A DNA stretch of 12,505 nt, taken from Planctomycetota bacterium (lineage in GTDB: Bacteria > Planctomycetota > Planctomycetia > Pirellulales > Pirellulaceae). This document shows positions 1 to 6,655 of this stretch, one piece after another (the stretch's first letter is position 1; each line of letters starts with the position of its first letter). Below the pieces are notes generated by a model. The model was not told the DNA's origin, made no database searches, and saw nothing but the letters and a program-made list of their open reading frames with translations. The translations under genes were made by a program, and so were the position numbers. The stretch is taken from positions 1 through 12,505 of the forward strand of contig JAHWKS010000055.1 in the NCBI GenBank assembly GCA_019347795.1, in the 5' to 3' direction.

Positions 1-503
1 TTCATCTGTTGGCCACCGAGGGACGCGTTCACATCGATAAAGATCACGTCTGGCATATGGAGGCGCTGGCCGCTGTTTCTCATGAAGATCCGCAACTGCT
101 TTTGGCGACGCCGCACCACGTGATCGACGTTTCCGATCCCGCCGGCGTCGAGCAAGCCGTCGCGTGGTGGACGGAACTTACCAAGCGGGGCGGCGAAGGG
201 ATGGTCGTCAAGCCGCTGGCCTTCCTTCACAAAGACCGTCGCGGCTGGGCGCAACCCGCCGTGAAGTGCCGCGGCCGCGAGTATCTGCGGATCATCTATG
301 GTCCTGATTACACGACTGAGGAGAATCTCGCCCGGCTGCGGCAGCGAAGCCTTGGATGCAAGCGATCGCTCGCGCTGCGTGAGTTCGCGTTGGGAATCGA
401 AGCGCTGGAGCGCTTCATCCGCCGGGAACCGCTGCGGCGCGTACACGAGTGCGTCTTTGGGGTGCTGGCCCTGGAGAGCGAGCCGGTCGATCCCCGATTG
501 TAA
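1..503 (+). CDS. pnkp: polynucleotide kinase-phosphatase (Pnkp), C-terminal ligase domain, 5'-partial
   Basis: The frame is open from base 3 and ends with TAA at 501-503, so the start lies outside the window. What is visible is the end of a nucleotidyltransferase (RNA ligase) domain. The EGMVVKP stretch (codons from about 195) matches ligase motif IV. The lysine in VKCRGREYLRIIYGP (codon near 264) matches motif V and is highly characteristic of bacterial Pnkp. In the family, Pnkp has an N-terminal 5'-OH kinase, a central metallophosphatase and this C-terminal adenylyltransferase. With the 2'-O-methyltransferase Hen1 it repairs RNAs cut by ribotoxins. Only the ligase part is seen here, so the kinase and phosphatase domains are inferred, and any hen1 would have to lie upstream. 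The gene after it is unrelated and on the same strand. Confidence 0.88.
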   Translation, partial: HLLATEGRVHIDKDHVWHMEALAAVSHEDPQLLLATPHHVIDVSDPAGVEQAVAWWTELTKRGGEGMVVKPLAFLHKDRRGWAQPAVKCRGREYLRIIYGPDYTTEENLARLRQRSLGCKRSLALREFALGIEALERFIRREPLRRVHECVFGVLALESEPVDPRL

Positions 504-581
504 AGGAGCGATGCCGTGAGGTTCGCCGATTGCCGAGACTTCGTTGATCGACATCGGCGGCTTGGCTCCCCCTCCAGGCCG

Positions 582-610
582 CAGACATCCCCGAGGCCGC
601 CGCGTAAGAT
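582..610 (+). promoter_or_regulatory. putative sigma70-like promoter giving a leaderless transcript
   Basis: CAGACA at 582-587 (4/6 to TTGACA) and TAAGAT at 605-610 (4/6 to TATAAT) are separated by 17 nt. Transcription would start about 6-8 nt downstream, at or next to the ATG at 617. No Shine-Dalgarno sequence precedes that ATG. This is a match by eye in GC-rich DNA, so it is only tentative. Confidence 0.3.
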
Positions 611-616
611 GCAGCG

Positions 617-1657
617 ATGGATCCTGAATCTTCTTCCACGTCGCGGCGGTCGCCGTGGCGGTGGTTTTGGCGGACGCTTCTGGCGTGCAGTGTGGTGACG
701 GCGATTGCGCTGTTCGCGGCGTGGTGGGTGATGGTGCGGATGCCCGGCAAGAGCTTTCGCGGCGAGGCCCCGCCGCTGGACGACGACGCGGCCGAGCTGC
801 GCGATCGGCTGCGGCGCCATGTGGAGCGGCTGGCCGGGGAGATCGGCGAGCGGAACCTGCAGCGGTATCCGCAGCTTCAAGAAGCCGCCGCGTACATCGC
901 CGAGGAGCTGGAGGACGCGGGATACGAGGTTTCCCGGCAGACCTTCACGGCCCGCGATCATGAGTTTGTGAACCTCGAAGCGGAGTTGCGGGGGGCATCG
1001 CGGCCGGAGGAGATCGTGATCGTCGGCGCCCATTACGACACGGTTCCCGGCTCGCCCGGCGCGGGGGATAACGCCAGCGGCGTGGCGGCGATGCTCTCCC
1101 TCGCCCGGCGTGCAAAGGGTTGGAAGCCGGCCCGGACGGTGCGGTTCGTGGCCTTCTCCAATGAGGAGATGCCGTACTTCCAGTCGTCCGACATGGGCTC
1201 CTGGGTCTACGCCCGCCGCTGCCGCAAGCGGGATGAGAACATCGTGGCGATGCTGAGCCTGGAGACGATCGGCTACTTCCGCGACGAGCCGGGCAGCCAG
1301 CAGTATCCGCCCCCGTTCGGCGCGTTCTATCCGAGCGAAGGGAACTTCATCGGCGTAATCGGCAATGTCGCCTCGCGGCCGCTGGTGCATCGGGTGATCG
1401 AGAGCTTCCGCCGCCGTGCGAGCATTCCCTCCGAAGGCGGGGCGATTCCGGCCGACGTCGCCGGCGTCGGCTGGTCCGATCACTGGTCGTTCTGGCAGGA
1501 AGGTTACCCGGCCGTGATGATCACCGACACCGCGATCTTCCGCTATCCCCACTACCACCGCCCCACCGACACGCCCGACAAGCTCGACTACGAAAAGACG
1601 GCCCGCGTGGTGGAAGGCGTCGAAGCAGCCGTGCGGGAGTTAGCGGGAGCGGAGTGA
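617..1657 (+). CDS. M28-family zinc metallopeptidase, membrane-anchored
   Basis: A 346-residue protein. Residues about 17-40 form a single hydrophobic segment after an Arg/Trp-rich N-terminus, consistent with an uncleaved anchor that places the enzyme outside the cytoplasm. The catalytic domain has the M28 pattern: H139 in AHYDT, D151 in GAGDNASG (bridging metal), E183/E184 in FSNEE (general base plus ligand), E216 in LETIGY, and a late H in YHRPTDT (about residue 314). All expected metal-ligand positions are filled, so it should be an active di-zinc aminopeptidase or carboxypeptidase. The exact substrate cannot be read from sequence; family members cleave peptides or N-terminal glutamine. 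The ATG at 617 lacks an SD but gives the best N-terminus for the anchor. It converges with a small lipoprotein gene 32 nt beyond its stop. Confidence 0.9.
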   Translation: MDPESSSTSRRSPWRWFWRTLLACSVVTAIALFAAWWVMVRMPGKSFRGEAPPLDDDAAELRDRLRRHVERLAGEIGERNLQRYPQLQEAAAYIAEELEDAGYEVSRQTFTARDHEFVNLEAELRGASRPEEIVIVGAHYDTVPGSPGAGDNASGVAAMLSLARRAKGWKPARTVRFVAFSNEEMPYFQSSDMGSWVYARRCRKRDENIVAMLSLETIGYFRDEPGSQQYPPPFGAFYPSEGNFIGVIGNVASRPLVHRVIESFRRRASIPSEGGAIPADVAGVGWSDHWSFWQEGYPAVMITDTAIFRYPHYHRPTDTPDKLDYEKTARVVEGVEAAVRELAGAE

Positions 1658-1689
1658 GCGGCGGCGCGTGCATCGCCTTGCTTAGCGGG

Positions 1690-1890
1690 CTAGTAACCGC
1701 GAACGTCCGATCGGTCCGATGGCTTGGCGTTTGCCTCGTTGTTCCAACCGTAACCTTCGTCCATGGCATCTGTAAGAGAATTGCCGCTAAACAAATCCAA
1801 GACAGCGACGAAAGCTTCCCGCGCTCCACCAGCGCACCCGCCAAGGAGAAGGGATGTCGCGACTATAAGCATTTTTAGCCAGTTTTGCAT
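1690..1890 (-). CDS. small lipoprotein, 66 residues
   Basis: The start is the ATG at 1890-1888 on the minus strand, preceded by AAGGGAG about 6 nt away, a good ribosome site. A longer reading from 1977 has no such support. The product opens with MQNWLK, a hydrophobic run, and the lipobox LLGGC with Cys19 as the predicted lipidation site, so it should be exported and lipid-anchored. The mature part is only about 48 residues and ends in a hydrophilic tail (DEGYGWNNEANAKPSDRSD). I do not recognise a named family. An overlapping plus-strand frame (1654-1878) was judged a shadow because it lacks comparable signals. Its function is unknown; it could be an envelope-associated small protein. Confidence 0.68.
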   Translation of the reverse strand: MQNWLKMLIVATSLLLGGCAGGAREAFVAVLDLFSGNSLTDAMDEGYGWNNEANAKPSDRSDVRGY

Positions 1891-1934
1891 CAGCGACTCC
1901 CTTCGCGCTCTGCCGTAATGTCTTTTTCGGTCCA

Positions 1935-1957
1935 GGGGACATTCCCACTTTTGGGAA
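1935..1957. repeat. short repeat-like motif with a 6-bp hairpin
   Basis: The motif ggggacattcccactttt at 1935-1952 overlaps a hairpin: TTCCCA 1942-1947 pairs with TGGGAA 1952-1957 over a 4-nt loop. I recall very similar GGGGACATTCCCAC strings dispersed in planctomycete and some proteobacterial genomes, often near REP-associated transposases. That is memory, not a search. It lies upstream of the small lipoprotein gene. Confidence 0.35.
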
Positions 1958-2138
1958 CACAATACCGATTTCGGCAAACTGTGGCAAGATTTGAGGCCAA
2001 AGGCTCCTGATTAGATTTCAAAAAACGAGCCATACGCCGGGAAACCCGCGCCGACCCCTTCGACGCTTCCGTTAATGGCTGCGCTGGTACGCCGCTCGCT
2101 ATACTAAAGCAGTTGAGCTGACCAGAAGGTTCGTGCCG

Positions 2139-2822
2139 ATGCCGCTCCTCGACCATTTCAATCCGCCTCTCAGCCGCACGCATCCATGGCGCAGCTTTCA
2201 TAGCGCTTGGGCGGCGGCGATGGCGCGGCTCTTGAACCAAGGAATCTTGCCGCCTGGTTACCACGCGCTTCCATGCGTTGACCATGGAGCGGTCGATATC
2301 GGCGGCGAGGTCGCGCCGCAAACGACGTGGGCGCCGCCGGCGCCGCGTGTCGCCCTCGCGGTTGAATTGCCGCCGGCCAATGCGGTCGAAGTTCAAGTGT
2401 TCGCGGACGACGGCGATCCGCGGCTTGCGGCGGCGGTGGAGCTGGTCAGCCCGCGGAATAAGGACCGGCCGCAGGCGCGGCAGGCATTCGCCGTGAAGTG
2501 CGTCGGATACCTGCAGCAGGGGAGCAGCGTAGTGGTGGTGGATACCGTCACCACCCGGCGGGCTGATCTACAAGCGGAGATCCTTTCGCTCCTGAAGAGC
2601 GACGCCGCCGCGACGTCGACGGGCGGCCTTTCGGCGGCCTCGTACCAGGTTGTGGGGGACCCCGACGCGCAGCAACTTCGCCTATGGCCGGCGCCGCTGG
2701 CGCTGGGTCAACCCCTGCCGACGTTGCCGCTATGGATCGCCGCCGACTTCTCGGTCCCCTTGGACCTCGAAGCGAGCTATCACGCAACCTGCGACGATCT
2801 CCGCATTCGGCTCGCGGGATGA
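2139..2822 (+). CDS. DUF4058 family protein
   Basis: A 227-residue protein. An in-frame GTG lies 6 nt upstream (2133), but AGAAGG at 2124-2129 is 9 nt from the ATG at 2139 and only 3 nt from the GTG, so the ATG is preferred. It also gives the familiar opening MPLLDHFNPPLS. The order of segments matches DUF4058 as I know it: an N-terminal SFHSAWAAAMARLLNQGILPPGY-type stretch (written here only as a pattern), then a strand with VELVSPRNKDRP and a following VDTVTTRR. The E-x-x-SPxNK pattern resembles the core of PD-(D/E)XK-like folds, as in the Uma2 group, but a nuclease activity is speculation. The function of the family is not established. It is common in planctomycetes and cyanobacteria. It converges with the next gene, with 28 nt between the stops. 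Confidence 0.72.
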   Translation: MPLLDHFNPPLSRTHPWRSFHSAWAAAMARLLNQGILPPGYHALPCVDHGAVDIGGEVAPQTTWAPPAPRVALAVELPPANAVEVQVFADDGDPRLAAAVELVSPRNKDRPQARQAFAVKCVGYLQQGSSVVVVDTVTTRRADLQAEILSLLKSDAAATSTGGLSAASYQVVGDPDAQQLRLWPAPLALGQPLPTLPLWIAADFSVPLDLEASYHATCDDLRIRLAG

Positions 2823-2850
2823 GCGTTGCGGGCTATCGGCGGTTGTCGGC

Positions 2851-3171
2851 TTAGTCGCGGAGCTTCATGTCGAAGCGGCGGGTGGCCAACTCGGGCGAGG
2901 CCTCGCGCTCATCGTCGATGTAGAGCAGCGTCCGATCATGCTGGGCCTGCATCTGGCGCCGGATATCGCGCATGTCCCACAGGAACGCCAGCCCGGAGAA
3001 GGCAAGCCACACGAGCGCCTCCGGCACGACCTTCCCCATCAGCCCCAGCCCCGCCAGCGGCATTACGATGAACGCCGCCCAGCCGGCCACGTACATCCAT
3101 CCTTTGAACGACACGGGCGAGACGCCGTTGCAGCACGTCGATTGCTTAAACCATTCCGGTTTGCCGAACAT
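2851..3171 (-). CDS. small two-helix membrane protein, planctomycete type
   Basis: A 106-residue protein starting MFGKPEWFKQ. AGGAG sits about 7 nt before the ATG, supporting this start. Two hydrophobic segments are visible, at about residues 25-46 and 52-65 (PEALVWLAFSGLAFLWDM). They are followed by a charged, predicted helical cytoplasmic tail with many Arg/Gln/Asp residues. The MFGxPxWFK opening and the GW.Y....A pattern are ones I associate with short uncharacterised Pirellulales proteins, without a known role. It lies 109 nt downstream of arfB on the same strand. A palindromic repeat fills much of the gap, so cotranscription with arfB is uncertain. Confidence 0.7.
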   Translation of the reverse strand: MFGKPEWFKQSTCCNGVSPVSFKGWMYVAGWAAFIVMPLAGLGLMGKVVPEALVWLAFSGLAFLWDMRDIRRQMQAQHDRTLLYIDDEREASPELATRRFDMKLRD

Positions 3172-3189
3172 GATCTGCTCCTGGGAATC

Positions 3190-3264
3190 GTAACCCGAAG
3201 CGCCAGAGCGTCAGCGAGGGCGGAACCAGCCTCCTCGTGGTCCTTCGCTTACGCTTCGGGCTAC
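3190..3264. repeat. REP-like inverted repeat between arfB and the small membrane protein gene
   Basis: The outer arms gtaacccgaagcg (3190-3202) and cgcttcgggctac (3252-3264) are inverted copies with one mismatch out of 13. Inside them are weaker inverted matches (cagcgagg near 3212 against ccttcgct near 3242). The intact form gtagcccgaagcgtaagcg is one I recall as an abundant intergenic palindrome in Pirellulales genomes. It could act as a REP/MITE-like element, an mRNA 3' stabiliser or a weak terminator for arfB. Confidence 0.6.
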
Positions 3265-3279
3265 TTGTTATTGGGAATC

Positions 3280-3699
3280 TCAATCCAGCCGCGGCGAGCT
3301 GCGGCGTTGTTTCTTTTCCGTCGTCGCCCGCTTCTCGCGCAGGCGGCGTTCTTTGGATCCCCGGGTGGGGCGCGTCTTCTTTCGCGTCCGGGGCGGCGTG
3401 GCGGCCTCGGCCAGCATCTCCCGCAGCTTATCCATGCAGTCGGCGACATTCCGGCCCTGATCGCGATACCGCTGGCTGGCGAGCACCACCTGGCCGTCGT
3501 TGTTGACGCGGTTGCGGAACTTCTCCAGGAAGCGGCGCCGCACCGGCTCGGGGAGCGCATCCGACTCGGCCACCGACCAGTGCATGGTCACCTTGGTATT
3601 CACCTTGTTCACGTTCTGCCCGCCGGGACCGCTGCTGCGGGAGAAGGTGAAATCCAGCTCCTTCAGGGGGACCGAAATCGACTTATTCACCACTAACAT
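3280..3699 (-). CDS. arfB: ArfB-type peptidyl-tRNA hydrolase, stalled-ribosome rescue
   Basis: A 139-residue protein, very close to the roughly 140 residues of E. coli ArfB (YaeJ). The catalytic loop SSGPGGQNVNK carries the GGQ at about residues 26-28, the motif release factors use to hydrolyse peptidyl-tRNA. There is no codon-recognition domain. Instead the C-terminus (about 105-139) is a Lys/Arg-rich tail (RKKTRPTRGSKERRLREKR), which in ArfB enters the empty mRNA channel of ribosomes stalled without a stop codon. The ATG at 3699 is preceded by GGAG, and the opening MLVVNKSISVP aligns with the family's N-terminus. It is transcribed divergently from the beta-propeller gene. The presence of both GGQ and tail suggests full activity. 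Confidence 0.92.
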   Translation of the reverse strand: MLVVNKSISVPLKELDFTFSRSSGPGGQNVNKVNTKVTMHWSVAESDALPEPVRRRFLEKFRNRVNNDGQVVLASQRYRDQGRNVADCMDKLREMLAEAATPPRTRKKTRPTRGSKERRLREKRATTEKKQRRSSPRLD

Positions 3700-3862
3700 C
3701 GAAAAACTCCGGCAACTGCAGCGATGCAGGTCGCCTCCTGATATTCGTCCCCCGCCGCCGAATCTTGGCCCGACCGCGAATATTTATCGGTGACGACGGC
3801 CCTCCGTGGCCTCGAAGGTGGCAACTCGACGGGCGGCGGAGGCCCGTCGTACGGGCGGATAT

Positions 3863-3891
3863 TTGGCCCCGGAAACGTTCCGGCTTATATT
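3863..3891 (+). promoter_or_regulatory. putative promoter of the beta-propeller lipoprotein gene
   Basis: TTGGCC at 3863-3868 (4/6 to TTGACA) and TATATT at 3886-3891 (5/6 to TATAAT) are separated by 17 nt. They lie about 47 nt before the chosen ATG at 3938, in an otherwise GC-rich intergenic region divergent from arfB. Assigned by eye only. Confidence 0.35.
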
Positions 3892-3937
3892 AGTCGCAAT
3901 GAATGGAAGTCGCTGCGCCTGTTTCGGGAGTGAATTT

Positions 3938-5401
3938 ATGCGGGTGGGGACATTGCTCACGCTGATCGCGAGTTGCCTGGCATCGGGATGCGGAGCGGAC
4001 CCGCTGCCCGAAGCCACCGCTCAAACGGCCGCGAAGGGCGCGGGTCCGACGGCGACGCCGGCCAACTCGGACGGGCGGTCGCCGCCCAACCTCTGGACTC
4101 GCGACAAGGGCGTGGACTGGCCGCACTTTCTCGGCCTCACGCGCGACAGCAAATCGCCGGAAACGGGCATCATCGCTCCCTGGCCCGAGGAAGGATTGAA
4201 GATCGTCTGGCAGCGGCGGCTGCATGAAAGCTACGGCATTGGCTCGGTGGCCCGTGGGCGGTTCTTTCAGTTCGACCGCGTGGGGGATAAGGCGAATCTC
4301 GTCGCCCTCAACGCAGAGACCGGGAAGGAGCTGTGGGAGTTCAGCTACCCCACCGACTACTCCGACTTCTACGGCTACAACGGCGGCCCCCGCTGCTCGC
4401 CGGTCATCGATGACGACCGCGTCTACATCTACGGCGCCGCGGGGATGCTCCATTGCCTCCGCGTCGAGGACGGCAAGCCGGTCTGGAAGGTGGATACCGT
4501 CAAAAATTTCGGCGTGGTGCAGAACTTCTTCGGCGTGGGGAGCACGCCGGTGATCGAAGGCGACCTCTTGATCGCGATGGTCGGCGGCAGCCCGGCCGAG
4601 TCGCAGGACGTGGGGCCGGGGTTTTTTGATCGCGTGGTCGGAAACGGCACGGGCGTGGTGGCGTTCGACAAGTTCACCGGCGAGGTGAAGTACCAGATTA
4701 CCGACGAATTGGCCGGCTACGCCGCGCCGCAACTGGCCACGATCGACGGCCGGCGGTGGTGCTTCGTCTTCGCCCGCGGCGGGCTGATCGCCTTCGAGCC
4801 GGCCGAGGGCGCGGTCGATTTCCACTTCCCCTGGCGGGCGAAGATCCTGGAGAGCGTCAACGCCAGCACGCCCGTGGTCGTGGGGGACGAAGTGTTCATC
4901 TCCGAAACCTACGGTCCGGGCAGCTCGCTGCTCAAGGTCCGGCCGGGCGGTTACGACATCGTGTGGCAGGACCACCAGCGCCGCCGCGAGAAGGCGATGC
5001 AGACGCACTGGAACACCGCCGTTCACCACGACGGCTACCTCTACGGCTCCAGCGGCCGGCACGAGTACAACGCCGAGCTGCGGTGCGTGGAGTGGAAGAC
5101 CGGCAAGGTGATGTGGAGCGAGCCGGGCCTCACCCGCGCCTCGCTGCTCTACGTGGACGGCCACTTCATCTGCCTGAGCGAAGACGGCGTCTTGCGGCTG
5201 CTGCGGGCGAACCCGAAGAAGTACGATCTCGTCTCCGAATGGACGCCGGTGGACAAAACGGCGAAGACCGGCGCCTTCGGCTTCGGCCCGCCGCGCCTCT
5301 TGAAGCCGCCCGCCTGGGCCGCCCCGATCCTCTCGCACGGCCTTCTCTACGTCCGCGGCGACGACCGCCTGGTGTGCATGAAGCTGATTCCGGAGAAATA
5401 G
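3938..5401 (+). CDS. PQQ-like beta-propeller repeat lipoprotein
   Basis: The reading frame is open from 3806. The ATG at 3938 is chosen because GGGAG lies 7 nt upstream and it gives a clean lipoprotein signal peptide, MRVGTLLTLIASCLASGC, with the lipidated Cys at 18. The product is then 487 residues. A Pro/Ala/Thr-rich linker follows, then DWPHFLGLTRD, the usual opening of planctomycete PQQ-like proteins. About seven to eight blades follow, with repeated elements such as LVALNAETGKELWEF, SPVIDDDRVYIYG, FDKFTGEVKYQI and WKTGKVMWSE. Such proteins resemble BamB or quinoprotein propellers, but no dehydrogenase cofactor residues could be recognised, so a binding or scaffold role on the envelope is more likely. 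It stands alone on its strand. Confidence 0.87.
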   Translation: MRVGTLLTLIASCLASGCGADPLPEATAQTAAKGAGPTATPANSDGRSPPNLWTRDKGVDWPHFLGLTRDSKSPETGIIAPWPEEGLKIVWQRRLHESYGIGSVARGRFFQFDRVGDKANLVALNAETGKELWEFSYPTDYSDFYGYNGGPRCSPVIDDDRVYIYGAAGMLHCLRVEDGKPVWKVDTVKNFGVVQNFFGVGSTPVIEGDLLIAMVGGSPAESQDVGPGFFDRVVGNGTGVVAFDKFTGEVKYQITDELAGYAAPQLATIDGRRWCFVFARGGLIAFEPAEGAVDFHFPWRAKILESVNASTPVVVGDEVFISETYGPGSSLLKVRPGGYDIVWQDHQRRREKAMQTHWNTAVHHDGYLYGSSGRHEYNAELRCVEWKTGKVMWSEPGLTRASLLYVDGHFICLSEDGVLRLLRANPKKYDLVSEWTPVDKTAKTGAFGFGPPRLLKPPAWAAPILSHGLLYVRGDDRLVCMKLIPEK

Positions 5402-5426
5402 ACGCGGCCCGCCGGGGATATCAAAA

Positions 5427-5444
5427 CGGATACTGCAATATCCG
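5427..5444. other. small palindrome downstream of the beta-propeller gene
   Basis: CGGATA 5427-5432 pairs with TATCCG 5439-5444 over a 6-nt loop, 26 nt after the stop at 5401. No T tract follows, so it is not a typical intrinsic terminator. It marks the change from GC-rich to AT-richer DNA. Confidence 0.3.
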
Positions 5445-5489
5445 TGCGTTATCAGGGGATAATTCGACTTCTGTCACTGAGACTGTCTT

Positions 5490-6212
5490 GTGAAGTTCAA
5501 CCGACTCGGTTTCGGCGCAATCGTCCTGCTCACACTGACAATTGGTGGATGCTTCTACGTCGGTTCAATTGTCGTTCGCAGTCTCGATCCGTTCCCGGTG
5601 CTCGAATTCGTAGACAAGTCCGGTCCTTCAGCCTCCCGCAAGATGTACTCGTGGGACTTCACGATTGATCCTTCTGCGGTTCGACGAGTCTCCATGAAAT
5701 CTGCGTCTAGCATCGATTCATATTCGACCTGGTCGAAGTTTGAACTATCGCCATCGGACGCCGAAACGCTTTCGTCTGAACTGCACAAAAGAATGGCTGC
5801 GATCGACGACTATCTGCAACGTACAAAAGAATGCGAACAGGCGACCCGGACGATCACGTCAATCCCAATTCGTGCTCCCACGTCTGAAACGCCTGACTGG
5901 TGGGCGGCACCAACAGGGACGGGTAATGCCACCGAAAACATGCTCTGGTACCTGGATGCGACGTATGGTGTCGCACAAGGCTGCTATACTATCTACGATT
6001 CCCAAACTGAAACACTTTGGGTGTACAAATACGCGGCACAACATGACTCACACTGGGAACGCGGGGCACGGCCTCCGTATGCCTATCGTCCACCACCGAC
6101 ACCCCGGAATCGTGACACGGGTCAGAACGGGGTCAGAACGATTTCTTACGTGCCACCGCGGGCGGAGAGGTCTGCATGCCGGAGCGAGTCTACATCGAAA
6201 CGACTTTCGTGA
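5490..6212 (+). CDS. hypothetical lipoprotein with probably altered C-terminus
   Basis: The start is a GTG without a clear SD, but it yields a good lipoprotein signal peptide: MKFNRLGFGA, a hydrophobic run, and TIGGC with Cys21. No known domain is recognised. A conserved-looking segment rich in Trp/Tyr and Asp (SETPDWWAAP, TENMLWYLDA, CYTIYDSQTETLWVYKY) suggests a genuine secreted domain up to about residue 200. From about residue 208 the frame runs through the tandem gggtcagaacg repeat at 6119-6140 and then overlaps the PIN gene by 37 nt in another frame. The last 30 or so residues (RDTGQNGVRT onward) are therefore probably not native. Base composition is visibly AT-richer than in flanking genes, a sign of recent acquisition. 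Confidence 0.6.
   Translation: MKFNRLGFGAIVLLTLTIGGCFYVGSIVVRSLDPFPVLEFVDKSGPSASRKMYSWDFTIDPSAVRRVSMKSASSIDSYSTWSKFELSPSDAETLSSELHKRMAAIDDYLQRTKECEQATRTITSIPIRAPTSETPDWWAAPTGTGNATENMLWYLDATYGVAQGCYTIYDSQTETLWVYKYAAQHDSHWERGARPPYAYRPPPTPRNRDTGQNGVRTISYVPPRAERSACRSESTSKRLS
6119..6140. repeat. 11-bp perfect tandem duplication (gggtcagaacg x2)
   Basis: Two perfect abutting copies at 6119-6129 and 6130-6140. Translated on the plus strand in the lipoprotein frame they give TGQNGVRT, a peptide I recall at the ends of many planctomycete hypothetical proteins. This suggests a dispersed repeat. It lies 35 nt before the PIN-domain gene and probably marks an insertion or recombination junction. Confidence 0.6.
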
Positions 6213-6655
6213 GCTACTTGACAGCGCGACCCAGCCGCGACGTGGTGATCGCCGGTCACCAGCAGACCACTCACGAATGGTGGGATACGCGACGAGAGAG
6301 CTACGAACTTTGCGTCTCCCAGCTGGTCCTGGGGGAGGCGGGCGCCGGTGATCCGCAAGCCGCTCAAGAGCGGCTTGCGGTCTTGAACGCCATGCCCCTT
6401 CTGGAAACAAGGCGTGAAGCCGTGGCGCTAGCGAAAGAACTGATCCAGGCAGGCGCGCTGCCGGCAAAAGCTGCAGACGATGCGCTGCATATTGCCATCG
6501 CAGCCACAAACGGAGTATCCTACTTATTGACGTGGAACTGCCGCCATCTAGCGAATGCCGCGATGCGGCCCATGATCGAATCGGTCTGCGCGGCCGAGGG
6601 CCTCAAGGCCCCGATCATCTGTACGCCCGAGGAACTCTTGGAGGCAAAGCCATGA
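6176..6655 (+). CDS. PIN-domain (VapC-like) putative toxin
   Basis: A 159-residue PIN-domain protein; family members are Mg2+-dependent ribonucleases. Acidic positions are visible: E8 in VYIETT (the usual first Asp is Glu, as in one VapC-like subgroup), E54 in LVLGEAGAGD, D101/D102 in ADDALHIAIA, and the final strand LLTWNCRHLANA, where the last acidic site is Asn121. GAGAGG is 5 nt before the ATG. The stop overlaps the start of the next gene by four bases (ATGA), so the pair should be translated together. This makes it the toxin of a toxin-first TA module. The 37-nt overlap with the upstream lipoprotein frame suggests that the upstream gene, not this one, was altered. The RNA target is unknown. 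Confidence 0.85.
   Translation: MPERVYIETTFVSYLTARPSRDVVIAGHQQTTHEWWDTRRESYELCVSQLVLGEAGAGDPQAAQERLAVLNAMPLLETRREAVALAKELIQAGALPAKAADDALHIAIAATNGVSYLLTWNCRHLANAAMRPMIESVCAAEGLKAPIICTPEELLEAKP

Noticed and set aside
308..1558. 416-residue frame on the minus strand over pnkp end and the M28 peptidase
   Set aside because: It is antisense to a gene with all M28 catalytic residues; the product is Arg/His/Pro-rich low-complexity typical of GC-rich shadow frames.
1654..1878. 74-residue plus-strand frame whose GTG overlaps the M28 stop
   Set aside because: The overlap looks like translational coupling, but the frame lies antisense to a lipoprotein gene with a better SD and a lipobox, and shows no domain.
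3806..3937. N-terminal extension of the beta-propeller protein
   Set aside because: The extension has no SD and would bury the lipoprotein signal peptide; the ATG at 3938 has GGGAG at 7 nt.
3890..5338. 482-residue frame on the minus strand over the beta-propeller gene
   Set aside because: Shadow of a gene with clear propeller repeats and a lipobox; no recognisable domain of its own.
5427..5444. intrinsic terminator after the beta-propeller gene
   Set aside because: The 6-bp stem is weak and no T run follows; kept only as a palindrome.
5440..5490. attI or second attC core at the left edge of the islet
   Set aside because: GTTATCA near 5449 does not fit GTTRRRY and has no paired boxes, so no second recombination site can be supported.
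6532..6651. longer version of the antitoxin starting inside the toxin gene
   Set aside because: The first 40 residues would be an out-of-frame reading of the conserved PIN C-terminus; the ATGA overlap start is far more plausible.
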